The position numbers and the translations under genes were made by a program. This document shows positions 14,733 through 21,217 of a DNA stretch of 64,000 nucleotides, piece by piece (within the stretch, counting starts at the first letter, position 1; each line of letters opens with the position of its first letter). Location of the stretch: IMG/VR virus record IMGVR_UViG_3300048815_000026, positions 1 to 64,000 of that record. One strand, written 5' to 3'. Source of the DNA: a virus. The notes beneath the pieces are model-generated. The model saw only the letters and a program-made list of their open reading frames with translations. It did no database searches and had not been told where the DNA came from.

Positions 14733-15109
14733 GCCGCAAAAAGACCATCCTGCTGTACTGCGAAGACGAGCAAGAGCGCGCCGTGCTCTCCACGCTGTTC
14801 TGGGTCCGCTACTACAAGGTGATCGGCGGACTCTCGGCCGAGCCGCCCATCCCTGACCTGGCGGTGGTGGTCGATACCCGCTCCCACTCCACCGGCAAGA
14901 TGGCCAAAGCTATCAAGGAATTTCTGCCGTCCATCCCCATGCTGGTCATCCTCGACGACAACCGCAACGCCCTGCCCGATGGCTATCCGCTGGACGTCGA
15001 ACTGCTGCCCGCGAGAACTCTGCCCATCATGCTGCTGGAGCGCCTGCGCGTGCTCCTCAAGCGCAAGCATCACCCCCTGAAAGGCCTCCCCCGCGAGGTG
15101 GCCGCGTGA
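14729..15109 (+). CDS. Receiver-like (CheY-fold) protein, degenerate
   Basis: 126 aa. The order of elements fits a response-regulator receiver: ILLYCEDEQERAVLSTLF (acidic pair after strand 1), DLAVVVDTRS (candidate acceptor Asp), IPMLVILDD and a final helix ERLRVLLKRK. The Thr/Ser after strand 4 and the conserved Lys after strand 5 are not seen (VELLPARTLP), so phosphorylation is doubtful. No output domain. It may mimic a host receiver. Fold assignment is by pattern only. Confidence 0.55.
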   Translation: MSRKKTILLYCEDEQERAVLSTLFWVRYYKVIGGLSAEPPIPDLAVVVDTRSHSTGKMAKAIKEFLPSIPMLVILDDNRNALPDGYPLDVELLPARTLPIMLLERLRVLLKRKHHPLKGLPREVAA

Positions 15110-16224
15110 GCTTTAGGATCCTCCAGGGCGACGTGATCAAGCGGCTGCGCGATCTGCACGGCAGAAGCGTGGATTGCGTGGTCACGTCGCCCCCTTATTG
15201 GGGCTTGCGCGATTACGGCGTCCCGGGCCAGCTCGGCCTGGAGCCCACACCGGCGGAATACATCGCCAAGATGGTGGACGTGTTTCGCGAAGTGCGGCGG
15301 GTACTCCGCAAAGACGGCACCTGCTGGGTCAACATGGGGGACAGCTACGTTTCCACCGGCGGCGTCCGCGCCCATGGCTGGCAGCCGGAGACCAACGGCC
15401 GCGGCGAACCAAACACGTACCCCAAGCGGGACGGCGAGACGATTATGCCGATGGCGCGCAACCGCCAGCGCAAAGATGCCGACCCCAAGCGGCGCCATTC
15501 TGCGCAGACATCCATCTACCGCGGCGCCTGCGCCTCCGGTTCGCTTAAAGCGAAAGACCTTTGCGGCATCCCCTGGCGCCTGGCGTTCGCTCTCCAGAAT
15601 GACGGTTGGTGGTTGCGCCAAGACATCATCTGGCACAAGCCGAACCCGATTCCGGAGAGCATCACGGATCGTTGTACGAAGGCGCACGAATACATCTTCC
15701 TGTTGAGCAAGAGCGCCACTTACTACTTCGACGCCGACGCCATCAAAGAGCCAGCTTCCCTTAACACGCACGATCGCGGTTCCAACCCCGTAAATCCGAA
15801 AGCGAAATGGAAGACACCCGACGGCTGGGATACCAGCAAGGGTGAGGGCGGCCATGGTGCTTTTCATCGCAAAGGCCGCGAGGCCGGTAAAGTCAAACAG
15901 AACGAGAGTTTCTCGGCCGCGCTAGTCGGCAAACCCGATAACCGCAACAAGCGCTCCGTCTGGACCGTCGGCACCCAGGCCTTCCCTGAAGCACACTTCG
16001 CCACCTTCCCCGAGAAACTGATAGAGCCTTGCATCCTTGCCGGCTGCCCCGCCGGCGGAACAGTCCTCGATCCCTTCAGCGGATCGGGAACCACCGGCGT
16101 GGTCGCCCTGCGCTATCACCGCAACTACATCGGCATCGAGCTCTCGGCAGAGTATGCAGCCATGAGCGAGCGCCGCATCACGTCCGACTCACCCCTCTTC
16201 AATCAAGGAGAAATCACCGCATGA
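15106..16224 (+). CDS. DNA amino-methyltransferase (N4-cytosine or N6-adenine, beta class)
   Basis: 372 aa from GTG 15106 (GTGA overlap). Catalytic motif IV is SPPYWGLRDYG at residues 28-38; the AdoMet motif DPFSGSGTTG is near residue 322, with GIELSAEY after it. This order, catalytic first, defines the beta class, and SPPY rather than DPPY favours N4-cytosine. No partner restriction enzyme is adjacent, so it probably protects phage DNA from host restriction or changes regulation. The target sequence cannot be predicted. Confidence 0.88.
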   Translation: MSFRILQGDVIKRLRDLHGRSVDCVVTSPPYWGLRDYGVPGQLGLEPTPAEYIAKMVDVFREVRRVLRKDGTCWVNMGDSYVSTGGVRAHGWQPETNGRGEPNTYPKRDGETIMPMARNRQRKDADPKRRHSAQTSIYRGACASGSLKAKDLCGIPWRLAFALQNDGWWLRQDIIWHKPNPIPESITDRCTKAHEYIFLLSKSATYYFDADAIKEPASLNTHDRGSNPVNPKAKWKTPDGWDTSKGEGGHGAFHRKGREAGKVKQNESFSAALVGKPDNRNKRSVWTVGTQAFPEAHFATFPEKLIEPCILAGCPAGGTVLDPFSGSGTTGVVALRYHRNYIGIELSAEYAAMSERRITSDSPLFNQGEITA

Positions 16225-16406
16225 ACCGACCTCAGATCGTCGACCAAATCGACCACCGCATCAGCCAACTGCAACAGGCCAAGTGGCTATTAGGCGGAAC
16301 GCCTATCACCAAGCCGGCCCGCGACCAGCGCACTATCAGCAAGGAAAGCCGCCTCAGAATGTCCGCTACACAACTCGCCCGCCGGGCCAGGGAGCGCAAA
16401 GGGTAG
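16221..16406 (+). CDS. Small basic protein
   Basis: 61 aa from ATG 16221 (ATGA overlap with the methyltransferase). Helical N-terminus (RPQIVDQIDHRISQLQQAKW) and basic C-terminus (SATQLARRARERKG). Unrecognised; ends directly before the next ATG. Confidence 0.62.
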   Translation: MNRPQIVDQIDHRISQLQQAKWLLGGTPITKPARDQRTISKESRLRMSATQLARRARERKG

Positions 16407-17024
16407 ATGAAGGTGCTGGTAGCCTGCGAAGCATCTGGCGTGGTTCGCGAAGCCTTCCGCCGTCGAGGGCACGACGCCTGGTCCTGCGATATCGAGCCAG
16501 CTGAGGATGGGTCCATTTGGCACATCCGCGACGACGCGCGCTCAGTGCTCACAGTTCGTTCGATTTGCTGGGATCTCATGATCGCGCATCCGCCATGCCG
16601 ATATCTAAGCCGCGCCGGCGCGGCCTGGACACACGTTGGCGACCGAATGGTGCAGCGAGAATTGGCCATGCAGTTCTTTATGGAAATCGTCCGGGCGCCG
16701 ATCGGAAGGATATGTGTCGAGAACTCCGAAGGCTATCCGCGGCACGCCTACCGGCCTCCCGATCAGGTGGTCAACCCTTTCGAGTTTGGCCACGATGAAC
16801 GAAAGAAAACGCTGCTGTGGTTGAAGAACCTGCCGCCTTTATTCGCCACCATGATCCACCAGCCAGAAAAACCGCGGTTCACGGATCGCGGCGGCAAGAG
16901 ACGCTACTTTGTGGATGCGATGCCCGACAGCAAGAATCGCCGGCAACGCCGCAGCCGCACTTTCCACGGCATCGCTGAAGCCATGGCCGAACAATGGGGG
17001 ACTCTATGCCCGACAAACCACTAG
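16407..17024 (+). CDS. Dcm-like putative DNA cytosine methyltransferase family protein
   Basis: 205 aa. VLVACEASGVVREAFRRRGH is a class-I AdoMet-type first motif, followed by MIAHPPCRYLSRAG (Pro-Cys as in C5-methyltransferases) and GRICVENSEG (ENV-like). Phages often carry this short family, annotated as DNA cytosine methyltransferase; whether it methylates DNA alone is uncertain because the target-recognition region is minimal. TAG-ATG adjacency to the upstream gene. Confidence 0.7.
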   Translation: MKVLVACEASGVVREAFRRRGHDAWSCDIEPAEDGSIWHIRDDARSVLTVRSICWDLMIAHPPCRYLSRAGAAWTHVGDRMVQRELAMQFFMEIVRAPIGRICVENSEGYPRHAYRPPDQVVNPFEFGHDERKKTLLWLKNLPPLFATMIHQPEKPRFTDRGGKRRYFVDAMPDSKNRRQRRSRTFHGIAEAMAEQWGTLCPTNH

Positions 17025-17194
17025 TCACCAAATGCGAAATGCCCGACTGCGACGGCTCGCTCGTCTATTCCTGCATAGACCACATCGGAGAGCCCACCTT
17101 CGCCATCGTCTCCGGCGATGTCCTCACCCTGGAATGCGCCGTCTGCGGTAACGTCGTCTGCTACCTGCGTGTCACCGGAGAAGTGGAACTATGA
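17006..17194 (+). CDS. Small zinc-ribbon protein
   Basis: 62 aa from ATG 17006 (GGGGGA upstream; ATG 16994 possible), starting inside the previous gene. Cys pattern CEMPDC and CAVCG around VFC-like strands indicates a zinc ribbon. Ends overlapping the next start (ATGA). Confidence 0.64.
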   Translation: MPDKPLVTKCEMPDCDGSLVYSCIDHIGEPTFAIVSGDVLTLECAVCGNVVCYLRVTGEVEL

Positions 17195-17373
17195 AGATCC
17201 AAACCGTCACCATCGGACGCCTGTGTTCCAACAAGGGGTGCAAGCGTGTTGCCCGGCAGGCTCGCTGGTTCAACAACTTCTGGATCTCCTACTGCGACGA
17301 CTGCTGGGGAAAAGTCATCACGCTCGACATGGATAAGATCCCCACACCGCAGAAGGGAGCCGCAACCCTATGA
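17191..17373 (+). CDS. Small Cys-rich protein
   Basis: 60 aa; ATGA overlaps at both ends. Cysteines in LCSNKGCKR and YCDDCWG suggest a zinc ribbon with aromatic core (WFNNFWISY). Second of two adjacent tiny zinc-ribbon genes before the HNH nuclease. Confidence 0.64.
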   Translation: MKIQTVTIGRLCSNKGCKRVARQARWFNNFWISYCDDCWGKVITLDMDKIPTPQKGAATL

Positions 17374-17906
17374 ACGCACATCCGACCCTCTTTCCCAAAG
17401 AAGCGAAGTCACGGTTCCTAACCATCACCGGCGATCGCTACCGCAACATGGTAGCGCGCCTGGCGAAAAAGCACATGGCGGTGCCCTTCAACGGCCGCGA
17501 CCTCCGCGAGCATGTCCTCGATCACATGGGCGACCGCTACGACGGCGCCCTCAAGTGCCCTTACTGCCGGCGCGTCTGCGATATCTCCGAGGTGGAATTC
17601 GACCACGCTACCCCGCTCAGCCGCGGCGGCTCCCCAGGCCTCGACAATATCGAGTACCCCTGCGCCGCCTGCAATGCGCAGAAAGGCGAAATGCTGCCCT
17701 GGGAATTCGTCAAGCTCTTGGATTTCCTCGAGCATGCCCTGCCCCTGGCGCGCACCAGCATCCTCAAGCGACTGCAGGAACACTCCAAGCTGCTGGCCAC
17801 CAAGCGGCGCAGCGAAATGTTGATTCGTAACCACGGCGTACCGCCGGCCAAGCGACCGGCCCCCGGCAAACCACCCATGATCTCAGCCATCGAGGAGGCA
17901 TTTTGA
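17370..17906 (+). CDS. HNH endonuclease
   Basis: 178 aa. CPYCRRVC near residue 63, VEFDHATPLSRGG near residue 77 (D-H of the beta-beta-alpha-metal motif) and CAACNAQKGE near residue 97 (N of HNH, second Cys pair) make a canonical HNH nuclease with a structural zinc. It lacks the duplication and codon signatures of the homing genes nearby and is embedded in the coupled operon, so it may be a native recombination or DNA-processing nuclease. Confidence 0.8.
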   Translation: MNAHPTLFPKEAKSRFLTITGDRYRNMVARLAKKHMAVPFNGRDLREHVLDHMGDRYDGALKCPYCRRVCDISEVEFDHATPLSRGGSPGLDNIEYPCAACNAQKGEMLPWEFVKLLDFLEHALPLARTSILKRLQEHSKLLATKRRSEMLIRNHGVPPAKRPAPGKPPMISAIEEAF

Positions 17907-18145
17907 AAATCACCATCGAAAACACCGACACCATCACCCTGCTCATCACTCCCGACGGCGGCAAGATGCCCGGCCGCCTTTGGGTTGGCACCACCGAAAG
18001 CGGCGTGCCTGTCCACTGCTTTATCACCCGCATCTCCCCGCAAACCCGAGAGCCGGAAAAGATCGTTCAATTCGAGAACGAACTGCAGGAGACCCCACCG
18101 CCCAGGGATGACCTCGGCGCCATCCCGCTGCGCATGATCCTCTAA
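17903..18145 (+). CDS. Hypothetical protein
   Basis: 80 aa from TTG 17903 (TTGA overlap). Beta-rich: KITIENTDTITLLITPDGG, RLWVGTTESGVPVHCFITRI, then an acidic C-terminus with PPPRDDLG. Small immunoglobulin- or OB-like domain possible. No assignment. Confidence 0.65.
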   Translation: MKITIENTDTITLLITPDGGKMPGRLWVGTTESGVPVHCFITRISPQTREPEKIVQFENELQETPPPRDDLGAIPLRMIL

Positions 18146-18174
18146 ACGCACCACTCACCCTGAAAGGAGTCACA

Positions 18175-18783
18175 GTGTCCGATCAATACCTCAGCAAGAC
18201 CTTCTTTCCCGGCACCCGCAAGCAGCTGCGCGTGCAAAACGTCCAACTGCTCACCGACAAAGCCGGCGTCAAGCGCATCAAGCTGGCACTGGATATGTCT
18301 CTGGCCGATGACAAACTGGTGGGCATGCCCTCCTGGGTGGCCGAAGCCTACGACCACATGGCCGAAGAGGAGAGTCAGGAAGTCTCCACCAAATTCGCCG
18401 TCGACCTCGACGAAATGACGCTGTACATCCACACCACAGAGGACGTCGACCACCACGCCATCACCGCCTTCTCTGTGAAGCTGAAAAATTTCAAACTCAC
18501 CCGGGAAAAGACCGATGAGGACGACGAAGAACAGCCCGACCTGGCGCTGTGCTTCGAGGCCTATCTACCCGACAATCGCAGCGCCTGGAACTGGCTCTAC
18601 GACTACAGCAAAAAGTTCATCTTCGTTCGTTTCGACACCACCCAGCCCGACCTTGCGGCCGCAGCCAAGCCAGCAGACAAGCAAATGAAACTCGGAGAGC
18701 TAACTAAAGAGCAAATCGAAGCCGAACGCCGCGAGGCCTGCAGTCCGGAGCACGACGCCGAATTTGCAAGCGTAGGGAAGTGA
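18175..18783 (+). CDS. Hypothetical acidic protein, possible single-strand-binding/accessory protein
   Basis: 202 aa from GTG 18175 (AAAGGAG upstream). Beta-rich N-terminal two thirds with an acidic insert KTDEDDEEQPDLAL. The acidic character and position in the replication/recombination block resemble phage ssDNA-binding or DUF-type accessory proteins, but no diagnostic motif is present. The last codons (EFASVGK) are more AT-rich than the rest and precede a homing-type gene. Confidence 0.62.
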   Translation: MSDQYLSKTFFPGTRKQLRVQNVQLLTDKAGVKRIKLALDMSLADDKLVGMPSWVAEAYDHMAEEESQEVSTKFAVDLDEMTLYIHTTEDVDHHAITAFSVKLKNFKLTREKTDEDDEEQPDLALCFEAYLPDNRSAWNWLYDYSKKFIFVRFDTTQPDLAAAAKPADKQMKLGELTKEQIEAERREACSPEHDAEFASVGK

Positions 18784-18786
18784 GAA

Positions 18787-19293
18787 ATGGAATACGGCGC
18801 GCGGTGCCACCTCCAGCTCTATCGACTCATTCCCCTCACTCAGGGGAAGTGGGCTACTGTTGACGCCACGGATTACGCGTGGCTGTCGCAATGGAAGTGG
18901 CACGCAAGCTACAGGCCTGAGAGAGACTGCTATTACGCTATTCGCCGTGGCGCGCACCCGGTTTATATGCACCGAGCCATTCTGGGGCTCGAACACGGTG
19001 ATCCGCGGTGGGGAGACCACATCGAACCACCTAAAACCCTAGATAACAGACGGCTCAACCTGCGAGTCGGCAGCGCAGAACAAGGCATTTGGAATAGAAG
19101 AAGGTCGCGAAACAACACCAGCGGATTCAAGGGAGTTTACTGGCGCAAAGACTTAGGCTTGTGGCGCTCCCAAATCTGCGCTGCAGGGGTGCGAATCCAC
19201 CTCGGATACCGCACCACTGCAGAGGCGGCATATACAGAACTCTACGTGCCCGCGTGCCTGCGGTACCACGGAGAGTTTGCGAGGATCGCCTGA
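18787..19293 (+). CDS. HNH-AP2 homing endonuclease
   Basis: 168 aa. N-terminal RLIPLTQGKWATVDATDYAW and YYAIRRGAHPVYMHRAIL lead into the HNH core (GDHIEPPKTLDNRRLNLR); the C-terminal AP2-type DNA-binding domain is SGFKGVYWRKDLGLWRSQIC to GYRTTAEAAYTELY. Free-standing homing nuclease family, paralogue of the 35447-35938 gene. AT-richer codons than its neighbours (e.g. AATAGAAGAAGG) suggest recent arrival. Stop and next start overlap (TGATG). Confidence 0.85.
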   Translation: MEYGARCHLQLYRLIPLTQGKWATVDATDYAWLSQWKWHASYRPERDCYYAIRRGAHPVYMHRAILGLEHGDPRWGDHIEPPKTLDNRRLNLRVGSAEQGIWNRRRSRNNTSGFKGVYWRKDLGLWRSQICAAGVRIHLGYRTTAEAAYTELYVPACLRYHGEFARIA

Positions 19294-19484
19294 TGGCGCC
19301 AGAGCATTTTACAAAGGCAACAGTGGCCGCGTCTTTTTGGTGTGCGAAGTGCGCCAAGCCCACCTTCCACCGCGTCGACAACGGCCGCCGCGGCCCCTGC
19401 CACGAGTGCATGCAGAAGCTCGAGGCCGAACGATTGAAGCCCAAGCCGCCCCCGCCGGCGCAACAAGAGGACTTGTTCTCATGA
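19293..19484 (+). CDS. Zinc-ribbon protein with possible clamp-binding tail
   Basis: 63 aa from ATG 19293. CAKCAK near residue 18 and CHECMQ near residue 36 form a zinc ribbon; a Pro/Lys-rich linker ends in QEDLFS at the extreme C-terminus, resembling the QxxLF peptide that docks on the bacterial sliding clamp. That would bring the protein to replication forks. The motif is short, so this is inference. ATGA overlap with the DnaJ-domain gene. Confidence 0.66.
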   Translation: MAPEHFTKATVAASFWCAKCAKPTFHRVDNGRRGPCHECMQKLEAERLKPKPPPPAQQEDLFS

Positions 19485-20101
19485 GCGAAACCCGCTACCC
19501 CCTGCTGTGGCCCAGCTACGTCCCCCGCACCAACGACCACGCGCGTAAACGCGCCGCCTTCAAATCGCCTCGCCAGGGCACTTATCCCGGCCCGAAGACC
19601 ATGGCCGCCGCACTCAGCTCTCTGCAGGCGCAGATGGACAACCTCGCCGGCGCATCGCAAATGGTTCTGTCCAGCAACGTGGTCCTCCGCCTCGACGGCT
19701 TCCCCCGCAGCGACCAGGCCAAGCCCAAAGACCCCGGCGCCGCGCTCTACTTAAACCGCAATGGCAAACGCCTCTGCTTTCCCTGCGATAAGTGGGAGCG
19801 CGTGGAAGACAACATCTACGCCATCGCCATGCACCTCGATGCCATGCGCGGCATGGAGCGCTGGGGAGTGGGCACCACCGAGCAAGCCTTCGCCGGCTAC
19901 AAGGCCCTGAGCGCCGGCGAGGACTGGTGGGACGTGCTGGGCTGCAGTGAACACTCAGAGGTTGAGCAAATCAACTCTGCCTATTGGAAGCTGGCCCAGA
20001 TCGCCCACCCCGACAAACCCGGCGGCTCGAGCGACGCCATGGCCCGGCTCAACAAAGCCCGCGAAGAAGCCTTCGCCGCACTGAAAGCAACGGTGGCATG
20101 A
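19481..20101 (+). CDS. DnaJ-domain protein
   Basis: 206 aa from ATG 19481. The C-terminal ~60 residues form a J-domain: WWDVLGCSEHSEVEQINSAY, KLAQIAHPDKPGG with the HPD tripeptide near residue 175, and ARLNKAREEAFAAL. The N-terminal 140 residues are unfamiliar (VVLRLDGFPRSDQAKPKDPG). It likely recruits host DnaK to a phage target such as the replication complex. ATGA overlaps at both ends. Confidence 0.8.
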   Translation: MSETRYPLLWPSYVPRTNDHARKRAAFKSPRQGTYPGPKTMAAALSSLQAQMDNLAGASQMVLSSNVVLRLDGFPRSDQAKPKDPGAALYLNRNGKRLCFPCDKWERVEDNIYAIAMHLDAMRGMERWGVGTTEQAFAGYKALSAGEDWWDVLGCSEHSEVEQINSAYWKLAQIAHPDKPGGSSDAMARLNKAREEAFAALKATVA

Positions 20102-20340
20102 CGGGCCTGGTCAACATCTCCGGCGGCGACATCATCCGCGTGTTCCCCGTGCGCACGCACTGGACGCCGACTGATCTAAGAGACGTTTTTGACCTGGGCT
20201 TCATGCCCTACTGCCAGCTGTACCAACCGCCGACCGCCGACCGGCCGACGAAAATCTATTCCGCTGAGTGGAAAGCAGTGATGCGTAAGTGGTGCCGCCC
20301 AGCCGCATACATGGGAAGGGAGCCCCATGGGACTCTATAA
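20098..20340 (+). CDS. Hypothetical protein
   Basis: 80 aa from ATG 20098 (ATGA overlap). Starts TGLVNISGGDIIRVFPVRTH and continues with WTPTDLRDVFDLGFMPYCQL. Aromatic-rich and compact; no motif recognised. Overlaps the ASCH gene by 14 nt. Confidence 0.6.
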   Translation: MTGLVNISGGDIIRVFPVRTHWTPTDLRDVFDLGFMPYCQLYQPPTADRPTKIYSAEWKAVMRKWCRPAAYMGREPHGTL

Positions 20341-20677
20341 CTTCAAATCGCAATTCGTGCCTAAGATCCTCGCCGGCGAGAAGACGCACACCATCCGCGC
20401 GGTCAGGGCCAACCCCGACAAACCCGGTAACACGCTGCATCTCTACACCGGCCTGCGCCATAAGGGCGCCCAGCTGCTGATGCGCGCCCAGTGCAGCAAG
20501 GTCGAGGCGATCGAGATCAGTCCCGAGGGCGACATCCTGATCGATGGGACCGAACTGGGCGAAGACGAAATCGAACAGCTCGCCCGCCGCGACGGCTTCG
20601 AGAGCCACGCCGAAATGATGAGGTTCTGGGAGGGCCGGCTCCCCTTTACCGGCCACATCATCCACTGGAGAAAATAA
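20327..20677 (+). CDS. ASCH-domain protein
   Basis: 116 aa. FKSQFVPKILAGEKTHTIRA and NTLHLYTGLRHKGAQLLMRA are the signature strands of ASCH domains, PUA-like folds that bind RNA or modified nucleotides (YqfB-type members are amidohydrolases on N4-acetylcytidine). Acidic helix DELGEDEIEQLARRDGF-like region in the second half. RNA or nucleotide binding is likely; the exact ligand is unknown. Its stop is three bases before the homing gene start, and its end supplies that gene's ribosome site (TGGAG). Confidence 0.75.
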   Translation: MGLYNFKSQFVPKILAGEKTHTIRAVRANPDKPGNTLHLYTGLRHKGAQLLMRAQCSKVEAIEISPEGDILIDGTELGEDEIEQLARRDGFESHAEMMRFWEGRLPFTGHIIHWRK

Positions 20678-20692
20678 ATGTCCGTCGGCCTA
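20678..20692 (+). repeat. Original 5' end of the GH13 gene (copy A), now start of the endonuclease
   Basis: ATG TCC GTC GGC CTA encodes MSVGL in GC-rich phage codons, directly behind the ribosome site at the end of the ASCH gene. The same five residues open the amylase-like gene at 21202. See copy B. Confidence 0.6.
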
Positions 20693-21217
20693 ATGGAATG
20701 GCGAACCATCCCGGGGTTTCCCGATTACGAAGTCTCCAGTGATGGCCAAGTAAAGCGAATCGCCGCCGATAAGTCCGGACGCTTCGCTGGCCACATTATG
20801 TCCCAATGTTTATCGACAAAGGGTTGCTACCGGATCGTCAGCTTGCGAGACCGCTGCGGTAAGAGATCGACGCGTACAGTTCATTCGCTCGTTGCCGTTG
20901 CGTTCCATGGACCGTACCCGCCAGGCAAGGAAGTGCGCCATGAGGACGGCATCGGGATGCATAACCACGCGGCCAACCTCCTCTACGGCACAAGAAAAGA
21001 AAATGCTGAGGACAGGATACGCCACGGGAACAGCCGACGTGGACCGCTGGCAAGAGATGCCAAGCTGTCATGGGATGCCGTGCGGCGCATCCGGTCAACG
21101 CCATTTACGCGAGGGACAGCGACTCGCTTCGCAGAGGAATTCGGCACCGCCGCCGGATCAATCATTAAGGTCAAGCGCGGGGTCACATGGAGGGAAGAAA
21201 CATGTCAGTTGGGTTGA
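20678..21217 (+). CDS. NUMOD4-HNH homing endonuclease fused to target-gene start
   Basis: 179 aa. After a five-residue extension MSVGL comes the usual NUMOD4 opening MEWRTIPGFPDYEVSSDGQV, then VHSLVAVAFHGPYPPGKEV and RHEDGIGMHNHAANLLYGTR (HNH with H and N residues), and a C-terminal NUMOD1-like helix-turn region (GTATRFAEEFGTAAGSIIKV). It uses the ribosome site of the gene it interrupts, and its last codons overlap the rebuilt start of that gene. AT-richer codons than neighbours. Confidence 0.85.
   Translation: MSVGLMEWRTIPGFPDYEVSSDGQVKRIAADKSGRFAGHIMSQCLSTKGCYRIVSLRDRCGKRSTRTVHSLVAVAFHGPYPPGKEVRHEDGIGMHNHAANLLYGTRKENAEDRIRHGNSRRGPLARDAKLSWDAVRRIRSTPFTRGTATRFAEEFGTAAGSIIKVKRGVTWREETCQLG
21202..21216 (+). 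repeat. Recoded 5' end of the GH13 gene (copy B)
   Basis: ATG TCA GTT GGG TTG again encodes MSVGL, but all four codons after ATG differ synonymously from copy A at 20678. It lies inside the 3' end of the endonuclease ORF, in another frame, with its own GGAGGG ribosome site. Confidence 0.6.
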
